A stretch of DNA of 64,000 bases from Thermaerobacillus caldiproteolyticus (GCF_013761245.1 NZ_JACDUT010000009.1:62001-126000); one strand, 5' to 3'. Shown: positions 45,891-54,769, counted from the first letter of the stretch. A program made the numbers and translations. Notes: generated from the letters alone by a model not told the origin.

Positions 45891-46484
45891 ATGGTGTCTA
45901 GAACCAAAGGGGAAGAGAGTAAGAGAAAGTTGCTTCAAGTGGCAGAAGAGCTTTTTGCGAAAAAGGGATATCAAAGTACTAAAATAAGCGAAATCGTTGC
46001 TAACGCGGGTTTAACGCAAGCGGCTTTTTACCTTTATTTCAAGAGCAAAGAAGATATCTTTCAACAAATGCTTGAGGATTTTGACCAGCAGTTAATTTAC
46101 TTAAGTGATGTTGGGAAAAAAGCTGTTGAACTTTCGCCCAAGGATGTCAAAAGTTATGTAACCAACATGTTTATTCAATTGTTTACTGTGCTAGGAAAGA
46201 ACCCAAATCTGACAAAGATTGCTCTCCAACATGCAACAGACAGCGATCGGATTCGAAAAAAGATTGTTGAGCAAATAGCAAATAACATGTCCAATAACCA
46301 GCGATTCGGAATTGTAAAAGAAGAAATAGACACTTGGATAGCAGCAGAATCCATCGTTGCTGTTACAGAACGACTAGTAAATCGGTATTTATTGACAAGA
46401 GAAAAAACAGAAGAAGAGCTGGGGGAGCAAGTAGCACAGATGTTTTTGAGCGGGATTTTAAATCATTTGAAAAGTGGTGATTAA
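45891..46484 (+). CDS. TetR/AcrR-family transcriptional regulator
   Basis: This 197-residue repressor has a typical N-terminal HTH (AEELFAKKGYQSTKISEIVA, then AGLTQAAFYLYFKSKEDIF). The helical ligand domain is of the type seen in FadR/QacR-like regulators. ATG 45891 follows AGGAGG. A perfect palindrome overlapping the promoter 20 bases upstream points to autorepression. The next gene starts one base after its stop, so the HXXEE membrane protein is the likely co-regulated partner. The ligand is unknown. Confidence 0.9.
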   Translation: MVSRTKGEESKRKLLQVAEELFAKKGYQSTKISEIVANAGLTQAAFYLYFKSKEDIFQQMLEDFDQQLIYLSDVGKKAVELSPKDVKSYVTNMFIQLFTVLGKNPNLTKIALQHATDSDRIRKKIVEQIANNMSNNQRFGIVKEEIDTWIAAESIVAVTERLVNRYLLTREKTEEELGEQVAQMFLSGILNHLKSGD

Positions 46485-46485
46485 A

Positions 46486-47028
46486 GTGATATTAGAATGG
46501 TTAGATTCTCAACTTCATATGATCAGTGTTTTATGGTTATTCCCCATTTTGTTTATGTTTCATGATTTCGAAGAGATTCTTACCGTGGAGAAATGGACCA
46601 AACAGAACAAAGAACAAGTTCTGGCAGCTTTGCCCGAATCAATCCGTAAGTATTTCTATAGCAGTTTTCAGATGACAACTGTTCAATTTGCACAAGATGT
46701 TTTTTGGATTTTCCTTGCCATTACAACAGCAACTATTCTAGCTGTATTTTTCTCTTTTTACTATTTATTTTTAGTTTTTTTGGCTATCTTTTTTGCCCAT
46801 GTATTCACACATATCGGACAAGCTCTTTATCTAAAAAAATACACTCCAGGTGTGATTACTTCCATCATTCTAGTGTTACCTTATTCTCTTTACGCTTACT
46901 ACCGGTTGCTAAAGGAACAAGTTATTAGTGGCGGTGATATTCTTTGGAGCATCTTAGGCATGTGCATAGCTGTTCCTTTTCTTTTTCTTTTCTTAGTTAG
47001 TGAACGAAATCGAGTGACGAAACATTAA
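46486..47028 (+). CDS. HXXEE-domain integral membrane protein
   Basis: This 180-residue membrane protein has about five helices and carries the defining motif in FMFHDFEEI (His-x-x-Glu-Glu, about residue 26). A second conserved His region follows, FFAHVFTHIGQALYLKKYTPG. The family has no established function; the His and Glu residues suggest metal binding within the membrane. GTG 46486 is spaced well from GGTG. An earlier GTG (46474) would overlap tetR by 11 bases. It is paired with the TetR gene. Confidence 0.82.
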   Translation: MILEWLDSQLHMISVLWLFPILFMFHDFEEILTVEKWTKQNKEQVLAALPESIRKYFYSSFQMTTVQFAQDVFWIFLAITTATILAVFFSFYYLFLVFLAIFFAHVFTHIGQALYLKKYTPGVITSIILVLPYSLYAYYRLLKEQVISGGDILWSILGMCIAVPFLFLFLVSERNRVTKH

Positions 47029-47668
47029 ATGATTCAACGTGCATACCCCCCTCATCTCAGTTCCCCTTTATCTAAGGTCAGATTCTTGTGTACAGCGGAC
47101 TGAAAAGTTGACAGGACCGTTTTGATGGGTCACAAGAAACTAAAGTTGAAACAGGCAGAACAAGCAAAAATCAACTTCACTCTCAATATTTTGAATCAAT
47201 CGGTACACCCATTGACTTCGTCAGACCGGAGACGGAGAACGATGTCGATCAGTTTATGTTGTGGGTGTTGAGTCGGTGGTAGATTGCTCGTGACAGAAGC
47301 CGTTTGCGCTTCTGTTTTTTTTGAGAACATGGATACGAATGAGGACTGGACTGTTTCAGCAAATGATGATTTCGGCGATGTAAGTATGGTAGAGGGAAAG
47401 CGATATATTTTTGCCGATGAGTAAAATCGATGATTATTGTTTTTTGCATCTCGTGTACGATGAAGACGCTCTTGCATTGAAATGTTGAGTTTGTCCACTT
47501 TCATTCTGACGGGATTTCCAAGCTTATCTAGCGCCACGGGTTATTTCTTTTTCATCTTTATCTTGATTATATTAGAACAAAGGTAGTTGAATTTGCAACG
47601 ATTATTTTTTTAGTAATCGTTTACAAATAAAAAGTGTTGACATTTATTTTAACATTTGCATCAATATG
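47029..47668. other. Gap of about 640 bases
   Basis: A plus frame from 47125 (MGHKKLKLKQAEQAKINF) is interrupted at 47270 and then continues (TEAVCASVFFENMDTNED ... YIFADE, stop near 47423). This looks like a decayed gene of unknown family. No intact ORF with a ribosome-binding site is seen on either strand. Confidence 0.4.
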
Positions 47669-47697
47669 TTGAAAAATCAATGAGGAAGAAGTATGTT
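47669..47697 (+). promoter_or_regulatory. Possible sigma-A promoter of the FNT gene
   Basis: TTGAAA (47669-47674), a 17-base spacer and TATGTT (47692-47697). A second TTGACA lies further upstream at 47636 without a good -10. Confidence 0.45.
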
Positions 47698-47712
47698 ATA
47701 TATCGTAAAGAA

Positions 47713-47728
47713 TGTGAAAAACATCACA
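47713..47728. promoter_or_regulatory. FNR/CRP-type box before the FNT gene
   Basis: TGTGA-N6-TCACA, a perfect palindrome of the Bacillus FNR consensus. It lies 30 bases before the ATG and downstream of the best promoter, a position more suited to repression than activation. Confidence 0.65.
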
Positions 47729-47758
47729 AATTTGCAGTGAAAGAGAAGTGTCGGAGAA

Positions 47759-48589
47759 ATGGAAGCAGTTCAAAAGTGCAAAGAGTTAGCTTTAAAAAAA
47801 CGTGCTATTCTAGAGCGCTCCCTTGTTCAATATATCATTCGGGCTGCCTTAGCAGGTGTGTACATCGGTTTTGCCCTTGTCCTTTGTTTCCGTGTAGGGG
47901 AGTTTTTCCGTGAAGCGAATTCCCCGGCCACTTATTTAGTAAGCGGCATTTTTTTTGGGATTGCCTTAGTATTGATTATGTATGGTGGAGCAGAACTATT
48001 TACCGGGAATACGATGTATTTTACGATTAGCACCTTGCAAAGGGAAACAACCGTAAAAGACACGTTGCGTAACTGGCTTGTTTGTTATAGCGGTAATTTA
48101 TTGGGGGCTGTATTTTTTGCTTTTCTTATTTCCCAATCCGGCGTTTTTGATCATATTCCGAAAGACCACTTATTGTTTCTTGTTGCGACAAAAAAAATAC
48201 ACGCAACGATAATACAGCTCTTTTTTAAAGGAATTCTCTGTAACTGGCTTGTTTGCTTAGCGATTTTTATTCCGATGCAAATGAAAGAAGATATGGCAAA
48301 AGTATTTTCAATGATTTTCATTGTTTTTATCTTTTTCGCTTCTGGATATGAGCACTCTATTGCTAATTTCGTCCTCTTTTCGCTTGTGTTAGCGATCCCT
48401 CATCCAACGACGATTGATTTGACAGGAGTTATGCATAACATTATTCCTGTTACACTAGGTAATATTGTCGGTGGGGCCTTATTTATGGGAGCGTTGTATA
48501 CATATCTGACATCTCAAAAGGAAAGTTGTGTTTCTGAAAAGTGGTCTTTTGGATATTTGTTTCATAAGGGAAAAATTTTAAACAAATGA
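47759..48589 (+). CDS. Formate/nitrite transporter (FNT) family channel
   Basis: This 276-residue membrane protein has six helices of the FocA/NirC fold. It has the family motif GAELFTGNTMYF (about residue 83) and the late helix motif ASGYEHSIANFVLF, where the His lines the pore. Such pentameric channels move formate, nitrite or hydrosulfide. With an FNR box in front, formate or nitrite under oxygen limitation is most likely; the substrate cannot be told. ATG 47759 follows TCGGAG. It is closed by a hairpin terminator. Confidence 0.9.
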   Translation: MEAVQKCKELALKKRAILERSLVQYIIRAALAGVYIGFALVLCFRVGEFFREANSPATYLVSGIFFGIALVLIMYGGAELFTGNTMYFTISTLQRETTVKDTLRNWLVCYSGNLLGAVFFAFLISQSGVFDHIPKDHLLFLVATKKIHATIIQLFFKGILCNWLVCLAIFIPMQMKEDMAKVFSMIFIVFIFFASGYEHSIANFVLFSLVLAIPHPTTIDLTGVMHNIIPVTLGNIVGGALFMGALYTYLTSQKESCVSEKWSFGYLFHKGKILNK

Positions 48590-48594
48590 GCAAG

Positions 48595-48645
48595 TGCCTG
48601 CCACCGCCCGTGTTTTATAGAACATTGGGAGATGGCAGGCATTTT
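48595..48645 (+). terminator. Terminator after the FNT gene
   Basis: TGCCTGCCA/TGGCAGGCA perfect 9-bp stem with a long loop, followed by TTTTG. Confidence 0.7.
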
Positions 48646-48819
48646 GATGATTTCAATAAAATTTTGAGCGAACATAATGAATAAAATTTTCCCGGAACTT
48701 TCAACCAGTTTTCTAAACCGTCCTTCATTTGGAATGCTTTCTAATATTCTTTTGATTCACATACGGTGCAAGCAGACCAACACCTCTATGTCATACTTTT
48801 GTCCCTTGCTTTTAATGAG

Positions 48820-49695
48820 CTATCCAACATACCTTTCCAATATCCGATCGACAGAATAACCATATGTTTCCCCAAACAGATTGAGGTGCACAAGCAAGTA
48901 AAACAGTTGATACAGTTCTTTTCTCTCTTTATACTCCGGTGAAAGTGGTTGAATCTCATTGTACGCGCGATAAAATGATTCCGGAAATCCGCCAAACAAT
49001 TCCGTAAACGCTATTTCGAATTCGTAATGGCCATAAAATACAGAAGGGTCGATAAGGTATGGAATTCCGTTTGTGCCGACAATCCAATTTCCTCCCCAAA
49101 GGTCACCGTGCAATAAAGAAGGACGGCATGTTCGCGGAAGCCATTGTTCGAGTAAAACCAATAATTTTTCTATTTTATCCCGTCTGTATGTCGGCATTCT
49201 TCCTTTTTGTTCAGCCAATTGGATTTGAGGAAGGAGGCGGCAATCAACAAAATAATCAATCCAGTCTTCATACAGCCTATTTTTTTGAGAAAGGAGGCCA
49301 ATATAATTGTCTTTCTCTAACCCAAAATGCTGACTATAACACTGATGAAGGTGAGCGACCGCCTGACCAAGTAAAACGGCGGTTTGCTCAGTTTTTTCTC
49401 CTTCAATCCACTCAAGTAAAAGCAAGCCGTATGTTCCGTCTCCTGCTTCCATGACGTAATATACGTTTGGAACTTGGACGGCATTCGTTTTCCTTAATAA
49501 TTCAAGGCCAACTGCCTCACTTTGAAAGAAGCGAGGAGGAATATGATTATTTATTTTGGCAAAATATGAATGACGTTCGCTTCTCACATAATAGGCAGAA
49601 TTTATATCGCCGCCAGATATGCTTTTGCATTGGATAATCGCTGTTCGGTCACCGATTTCATCAAGCGCCTCCCGCAAAATGGTCGAAGCGTTCAT
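48820..49695 (-). CDS. Fructosamine kinase family protein
   Basis: This 291-residue kinase-fold protein is related to fructosamine-3-kinase/ribulosamine-3-kinase (bacterial YniA). Such enzymes phosphorylate Amadori products on proteins or amines so that they fall apart, a deglycation repair. Visible are the N-terminal SGGDINSAYYVRS, the catalytic loop LLHGDLWGGNW (His-Gly-Asp...Asn, about residue 190) and the metal-binding YLIDPSVFYGHYEFE. The start is taken at ATG 49695, matching the family start (MNASTILREALDEIGD). GTG 49707 is too close to its ribosome-binding site. It follows the sirtuin gene by four bases. Confidence 0.9.
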   Translation of the reverse strand: MNASTILREALDEIGDRTAIIQCKSISGGDINSAYYVRSERHSYFAKINNHIPPRFFQSEAVGLELLRKTNAVQVPNVYYVMEAGDGTYGLLLLEWIEGEKTEQTAVLLGQAVAHLHQCYSQHFGLEKDNYIGLLSQKNRLYEDWIDYFVDCRLLPQIQLAEQKGRMPTYRRDKIEKLLVLLEQWLPRTCRPSLLHGDLWGGNWIVGTNGIPYLIDPSVFYGHYEFEIAFTELFGGFPESFYRAYNEIQPLSPEYKERKELYQLFYLLVHLNLFGETYGYSVDRILERYVG

Positions 49696-49699
49696 GTCC

Positions 49700-50422
49700 C
49701 TATTCACCGTCCTTTAACTCATTGTCGATTTCCTTAAGAACTTCACCGATTTTTCGGTGATGGATGACCAAATCTGCCCAATTATCCGCTTCCGTTGGTT
49801 CCATATTCACAATGACTAGCTTTGCACCGTTTCTTTTGGCTATGAGCGGAAGCTGATTCGCTGGTGATACTTGTAAAGAAGAGCCTAACACGATCAATAA
49901 GTCCGCTTTTTGCGCAGCAGACCATGCATTCTCTATCGCTTTGGCAGGCAGCGATTCGCCGAATAAGACGACGGATGGACGCAAAAAACCGCCGCAAGCA
50001 CAATGCAATTCTTCATTTATATACATGTCACTCGCATGCGCTTGATGACACTGTTGGCAGTGAACCGTCCGTAATGATCCGTGAAGTTCGATAACGTTTT
50101 GGCTGCCTGCTTGTTGGTGAAATCCGTCTACATTTTGCGTAATGATGTTTTGGACAATCCCTCGTTTCTCCCACTCAGCTAAAATGAGATGTCCTGCCTG
50201 CGGGTTACATTGTCGGAGTGTACGAATACGATATTGATAAAATGCAATAAACTCCTCCCGATTGTATTTCAGTGCATATGTGCTCGCTAACTGTTGCGGA
50301 TTTTTTGTATTCCACAGTCCTGCTTGTGCCGAACGGAAATCAAGCAACCCGCTTTCCGTTGACATGCCAGCTCCTGTAAGCACGACCGTATAATTTGAGG
50401 TTGTTAACCATTGTGCTAACAT
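49700..50422 (-). CDS. NAD-dependent protein deacylase (sirtuin, SIR2/CobB family)
   Basis: This 240-residue sirtuin removes acyl groups from protein lysines using NAD. Motifs: VVLTGAGMSTESGLLDFRS (NAD binding), TQNVDGFHQQAG, ELHGSL with the catalytic His, four zinc Cys (CQQCH, then CACGG), VVLFGESLP and LGSSLQVSPAN. The start is ATG 50422 after GGGAAGGTG. The frame is open 84 bases upstream but those residues do not fit the family. It is first in a two-gene operon with the fructosamine kinase. The B. subtilis counterpart is SrtN. Confidence 0.93.
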   Translation of the reverse strand: MLAQWLTTSNYTVVLTGAGMSTESGLLDFRSAQAGLWNTKNPQQLASTYALKYNREEFIAFYQYRIRTLRQCNPQAGHLILAEWEKRGIVQNIITQNVDGFHQQAGSQNVIELHGSLRTVHCQQCHQAHASDMYINEELHCACGGFLRPSVVLFGESLPAKAIENAWSAAQKADLLIVLGSSLQVSPANQLPLIAKRNGAKLVIVNMEPTEADNWADLVIHHRKIGEVLKEIDNELKDGE

Positions 50423-50506
50423 TGCTTCACCTTCCCGATTATTTATGTTAAAAGATCGATCGGAAAAGTTTGTTGAACTCGTGGTGTTTTGAAATATAGG
50501 CTGCAT

Positions 50507-51460
50507 GTAGAGATTTGTTTTTTGTTGGCGGAATTAATGCTTTACTCATTCATTAAAACAGAGATATTAATCGAATGGTCAAATTTTATAACAATTCTAC
50601 CACTAACATGCGTATGATCATTTACTATAGAATACCAAAGATATCAATAAGAACAAAAGAGAGTTTTGAGTCTACTACTTTGATTTTCCTAAGAAGGTAT
50701 TTATTTAGTATGTGAAAAATATGGCGAAAACGATGTAAAAGGAGTTTAAGAATATCCCTTCTGTCTAAGTAAATGTCGTGTTATGGCGAACTTTTTAGAT
50801 AGTATGTAATCAGTGGGAATTTCCTCGTTCAAAAGTTTCACATTTTACAAGACTATCCGAACGTACTACCCGAATAGGCGGAACGATTATTATAAAGGAA
50901 GCATTGTGTTCGGAGGAGGAAAGAGTCAACTATTTTAGCTTATCTGTCCAATCGTTCATTGATGAAGAGCTGGTCGTTACGAAATGATATAAATGAAAGA
51001 CTGCCTTTGTATATTTGTCAAAACAAACGAAGCCATTATCAAAGAGCCGTAATTTATCTACAAGAAAAATATTGATGATAATATTATGCATGAATCTGAC
51101 ATAAAAATATATGGATAGACAGTTTCGATCGGCTGTCCTTATGAATATTACCTTAAATCGTTTGAGCGCACTATGAACTTAGATATCCATTCACGTTAAT
51201 CGGTTATTTATTCAAAAATACGTTCATCGCTGTAATTTGTCGTTGATTTTTTGATGGGAGCATGTTTATCAGTCAGCCGTTTTATCTTCTGGAGAAAAAA
51301 TTCAAGACGTGGTGAAATGGCTGTTACTCTTCTGACACGAAAATGACCGTTTGCCACGCACATTTCATGGTAAAGAACCTAAAAATAAGCATTTTATTTC
51401 TTATTTCTTGGATATTCTGATATGATCAAAGTGTAAAAAAAGGAGCGAGGAGGTTTTCAA
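50507..51460. other. Gap of about 950 bases, no gene seen
   Basis: AT-rich sequence without a supported ORF. The right end must hold the promoter of the DJ-1/PfpI gene; TTGGAT...TATGAT near 51410-51425 is a weak candidate. No repeats were recognised. Confidence 0.45.
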
Positions 51461-52012
51461 ATGAGTAAAAAAGTGTTAATTGTCACAGGGGATGCAGTGG
51501 AAGCACTGGAAGTGTATTATCCATATTATCGCTTTTTAGAGGAAGGCTTTGAGGTGACGATTGCGGCACCGAAGAAAAAGAAGTTACATACTGTGGTGCA
51601 CGATTTTGCGGATTGGGACACATATGTAGAAAAACAAGGCTACCTCATTGATGCGCATGCTGCATTTGCGGATATCGATCCAACTCAGTATGACGCTCTT
51701 TTCATTCCAGGGGGACGTGCTCCTGAATACATCCGCCTTGATGAAAATGTCCAACGAATCGTTAGACATTTCTTCGAAGCGAACAAGCCAATCGCGGCGA
51801 TTTGCCATGCATCGCAAGTATTTGAAGCGATTCCAGATGTCGTGAAAGGGCGCAGCATGACAGCCTATATTGCTTGCAAACCAGGCGTTGAAGCGTTAGG
51901 CGCGACCTATGTATCCGAAGCCACTCACGTTGACAACAACCTCGTATCCGCCCATGCATGGCCAGACTTACCTGCATTGATGCGAGAATTTATTAAGTTG
52001 TTGAAGAAGTAA
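51461..52012 (+). CDS. DJ-1/PfpI family protein
   Basis: This 183-residue protein has the flavodoxin-like DJ-1/PfpI fold. The nucleophile elbow is PIAAICHASQVFE (Cys-His, about residue 110), with the conserved acidic residue near the N-terminus (ALEVYYP) and the IPGGRAPEY loop. Family members are proteases, glyoxalases or proposed protein/nucleotide deglycases; the exact activity here is open. ATG 51461 follows GGAGCGAGGAGG. It has its own terminator and lies about 1 kb from the sirtuin-fructosamine kinase pair. Confidence 0.9.
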   Translation: MSKKVLIVTGDAVEALEVYYPYYRFLEEGFEVTIAAPKKKKLHTVVHDFADWDTYVEKQGYLIDAHAAFADIDPTQYDALFIPGGRAPEYIRLDENVQRIVRHFFEANKPIAAICHASQVFEAIPDVVKGRSMTAYIACKPGVEALGATYVSEATHVDNNLVSAHAWPDLPALMREFIKLLKK

Positions 52013-52036
52013 ATATACTAGGTAGCTGTCCAAGAA

Positions 52037-52070
52037 GGAACTAGAGCCGATAGTACTCTAGTTCCTTTTT
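52037..52070 (+). terminator. Terminator after the DJ-1/PfpI gene
   Basis: A perfect 10-bp stem GGAACTAGAG/CTCTAGTTCC followed by T6. Confidence 0.92.
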
Positions 52071-52104
52071 TCACGAAAGGTATGACTTGTGGAATTGATG
52101 GATG

Positions 52105-52317
52105 TTAACCATTTTTTGTGATGAGCAGTTGTTCTGCTTGTTGGATTCGCGTCGTGCGGGATGCTCTTGATGCTGAAAACAGGACAGGATTATTCAAAAA
52201 AGTGATGCTTTCTTTTTGTAGAAATATTTCGCCTTTTACTTCTGATTGGGGAATAACAAAAAGCTGCTTGTTTATCGTTAATAAAAGCAAAAGATCAAAT
52301 AGGAGGTGTTTTTTCAC
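52105..52317 (-). CDS. Hypothetical 70-aa protein with hairpin-buried start
   Basis: I do not recognise the family. The frame starts at GTG 52317, four bases after AGGAGGTG on the minus strand, a perfect Shine-Dalgarno. It reads MKKHLLFDLLLLLTINKQLF and ends AEQLLITKNG. The first 20 residues are hydrophobic and could be a short membrane segment or weak signal; the rest is soluble. Codon use looks coding-like. The whole start region lies in a 15-bp hairpin. It could also be a chance ORF reading through a terminator. Confidence 0.4.
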   Translation of the reverse strand: MKKHLLFDLLLLLTINKQLFVIPQSEVKGEIFLQKESITFLNNPVLFSASRASRTTRIQQAEQLLITKNG

Positions 52318-52332
52318 AAACACCTCCTATTT
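52297..52332. promoter_or_regulatory. 15-bp perfect hairpin that contains SD and start codon
   Basis: AAATAGGAGGTGTTT (52297-52311) and AAACACCTCCTATTT (52318-52332) with a 6-base loop. Read on the minus strand, the 5' arm holds AGGAGGTG and the loop is GTGAAA, i.e. the start codon of the 70-aa ORF. On the plus strand it is followed by ATTTATTTTC and could be a terminator. Confidence 0.7.
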
Positions 52333-52341
52333 ATTTTCTAG

Positions 52342-52620
52342 CTATATCGATAGAAGAGATGTTACGGCCTCTTCCTTACAAGTGACAGGAGGCCAAGCGC
52401 ATAAATCGAATGGAAAATCTGAGCCGGGAACGACTCGATCAGCCCCTACGACTTCTACTAAAAAGTTTAAACTTGCATGATTCCAAAGCACGGTGTCAAA
52501 CCAAAAACGGCGCAAATATTCTTCAGGAGAAGCCTGCAGGGAAGCAGAAACGTGAGTCCATTTTTCATATCCTTTATTGATCCTACCAATTTGATAAGGA
52601 AGAATGCCCGTGATGTTAAA
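52342..52620 (-). pseudogene. 3' fragment of an ACMSD-like amidohydrolase
   Basis: The minus frame reads GILPYQIGRINKGYEKW, EEYLRRFWFDTVLWNHASL, then VGADRVVPGSDFPFD to a stop at 52342. This matches the C-terminal quarter of amidohydrolases of the aminocarboxymuconate-semialdehyde / 2,6-dihydroxybenzoate decarboxylase family (metal-binding Asp in GSDFPFD). The N-terminal part with the His-x-His metal site is absent. It points to a lost aromatic-degradation gene. Confidence 0.7.
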
Positions 52621-53111
52621 GATAGAGAGGGAAGGCGATATATGTTATAAGGACAATCTTGACTGTTGATGTTTTAAATGAGAAAAAGCTCAACCGTTAA
52701 TGTTAGTGTGTATGAAATCCATGTTGTTGATCGGAAAAGAGATGCATAAAGCTCTTTTTGTGTGAATTCGTTATGCCCAGTCGACGAAAGGGGATACTCT
52801 CAAACAAATTAGTATTGCAAAACAATAAAAACCGCATCTATAAGATGGTGATGAGATTTTCCTAGTCTGTATAACATAACACATGTTTTTCTTACATGAA
52901 ATATTCTTCATGTTCAGTAATATAAATTGGATTGTTTTGTCCAGATACATAGAGATGATAATTAACGAGATGCCTAAGGGGGAACTTTCTTTTATGAGTC
53001 AAGTTATGAAAGAAAAATGACTTGTTTCCTTTCAGTGCTATAGATAAGTAGGCATTAGATATTTACATCTGACATAAACATTAAGAAAAAATGAATAAGG
53101 AGGTTGATGTG
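52621..53111. other. Gap of about 490 bases
   Basis: No ORF is supported. It contains the leader and promoter region of the symporter operon, but no clear -35/-10 pair can be defended. Confidence 0.4.
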
Positions 53112-53309
53112 ATGAAGATGATCCGTTTATTAGCCCTACTTCCCTTTATCGGTATATTGGGAGGAATCACTTTCGTTAATCAAGTGACTCCTTATGTATT
53201 AGGAATGCCATTTATTCTATTTTGGATTGTTATGTGGGTTGTCTTAACGTCAGGTATTATGGCCATTGTATTTAAGCTAGATCCGTCAAACCAAGGGGGA
53301 GATTCCTAG
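53112..53309 (+). CDS. DUF3311 small membrane protein (YhjC-like)
   Basis: This 65-residue protein has two membrane helices (about residues 4-22 and 30-52) with the DUF3311 pattern LLPFIGILGG...PFILFWIVMWVVLTS. Members are nearly always encoded directly before a sodium:solute symporter and are thought to be an accessory subunit. ATG 53112 follows AAGGAGG; an in-frame start at 53091 precedes that site. The stop overlaps the next start by one base (TAGTG). Confidence 0.88.
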   Translation: MKMIRLLALLPFIGILGGITFVNQVTPYVLGMPFILFWIVMWVVLTSGIMAIVFKLDPSNQGGDS

Positions 53310-54769
53310 TGAATGTGGCATTATTGATCATTTTCGCGTTTTTGCTCCTTTCTTTGTATTTAGGGATTCGTGCAAGAAAAGGCAAGGATATGAATTTGGA
53401 ACAATGGACAATCGGTGGACGTGGTTTTGGGACTTTGTTTGTATTTCTTCTAATGGCTGGGGAAATTTATACAACATTTACTTTCTTAGGAGGAAGTGGT
53501 TGGGCGTACGATAAAGGAGCTCCTACTTTCTACATTATTTCTTACGGTTGCTTAGCTTACATTATCTCTTACTGGTTGCTTCCTACAGTGTGGAAGTATG
53601 CAAAAGAAAATCATCTCATGTCACAATCTGATTTTTTTGTAAGTAAATACAAAAGCCCTGTTCTAGGGATTCTTGTTTCCCTTGTTGGTGTGATAGCCCT
53701 TATTCCTTATCTTGTCCTTCAATTAAAAGGATTAGGAATCATTGTTTCTGAGGCATCTTATGGATCTATTTCGCCGACGTTGGCTATATGGATCGGAGTT
53801 ATAGCTGTCACTTTTTATGTAATGGTTTCCGGGATTCATGGTTCGGCTTGGACATCGGTAGTGAAAGACATTATGATTCTGGTGGTGGTTGTGTTTTTAG
53901 GGATTTATCTTCCTTTCCATTATTATGGCGGCATTCAACCAATGTTCGAAGCCATTGACAAAGCTAAACCTGGATTTTTAGTTCTTCCTGAAACAGGAAT
54001 GAGTGTTTCGTGGTTTGTGTCGACTGTTCTTTTGACCACGCTAGGTTTTTACATGTGGCCGCATACATTTGGGTCTATTTATTCCGCAAAAAATGAAAAA
54101 GTGTTCCGTAAAAATGCAATGATTATGCCATTATATCAGCTAGTGTTACTGTTTGTATTCTTTGTTGGCTTTGCTGCTATTTTGCAAGTTCCGAACTTAG
54201 AAGGTTCGCAGGCCGATCTTGCCTTGTTGCGGCTTTCTATTCAAACTTTTGATCCTTGGTTTGTTGGAATTATTGGGGCAGCTGGACTTTTGACCGCAAT
54301 GGTTCCTGGGTCGATGATTTTAATGACAGCTTCCACTTTATTGGCGAAAAACGTCTATAAAGCGGTTTCTCCTTCTGCAACTGATGCTCAAATATCTGCA
54401 TTGGCTAAATATCTTGTTCCTGTTATTGCTCTTGTCTCTTTGTATTTTACGTTTCAAGGCGGAAATACGATTGTGACATTACTTCTGATGGGATATAGCC
54501 TAGTGACACAATTGTTCCCGGCTTTCGTATTCAGCTTAGCAAAAAATAACTTTGTGACAAGGCAAGGGGCATTTGCTGGTATTATCGCAGGTGTTGCAAC
54601 AGTGGCGTATATTACCATCTCGGGCACAACGATTGGAACACTATTCCCCTCTTTGCCTCAAGCGATTCAAGACTTGAATGTAGGAATCGTTGCGTTGATT
54701 GCGAACATTGTTGTAATGACAGTTGTAAGTTTAGTCACCACAAGAACTGTGAATGTAAATTGTGAATAA
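53309..54769 (+). CDS. Sodium:solute symporter (SSS family, YhjB-like)
   Basis: This 486-residue transporter has about 13 helices. Family features: the N-terminal GIRARKGKDMNLEQWTIGGR loop, GEIYTTFTFLGGSGWAYDKG near residue 50, and GLLTAMVPGSMILMTAS near residue 330 (sodium-site region). Relatives with a DUF3311 partner take up monocarboxylates or other small organic acids. It starts at GTG 53309, coupled to the DUF3311 gene, and resembles the B. subtilis yhjC-yhjB pair. The substrate is not certain. Confidence 0.9.
   Translation: MNVALLIIFAFLLLSLYLGIRARKGKDMNLEQWTIGGRGFGTLFVFLLMAGEIYTTFTFLGGSGWAYDKGAPTFYIISYGCLAYIISYWLLPTVWKYAKENHLMSQSDFFVSKYKSPVLGILVSLVGVIALIPYLVLQLKGLGIIVSEASYGSISPTLAIWIGVIAVTFYVMVSGIHGSAWTSVVKDIMILVVVVFLGIYLPFHYYGGIQPMFEAIDKAKPGFLVLPETGMSVSWFVSTVLLTTLGFYMWPHTFGSIYSAKNEKVFRKNAMIMPLYQLVLLFVFFVGFAAILQVPNLEGSQADLALLRLSIQTFDPWFVGIIGAAGLLTAMVPGSMILMTASTLLAKNVYKAVSPSATDAQISALAKYLVPVIALVSLYFTFQGGNTIVTLLLMGYSLVTQLFPAFVFSLAKNNFVTRQGAFAGIIAGVATVAYITISGTTIGTLFPSLPQAIQDLNVGIVALIANIVVMTVVSLVTTRTVNVNCE

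Noticed and set aside
52118-52480. Plus-strand ORF of 120 codons
   Set aside because: It runs antisense to the amidohydrolase remnant and crosses the 15-bp hairpin; it has no ribosome-binding site and odd composition.
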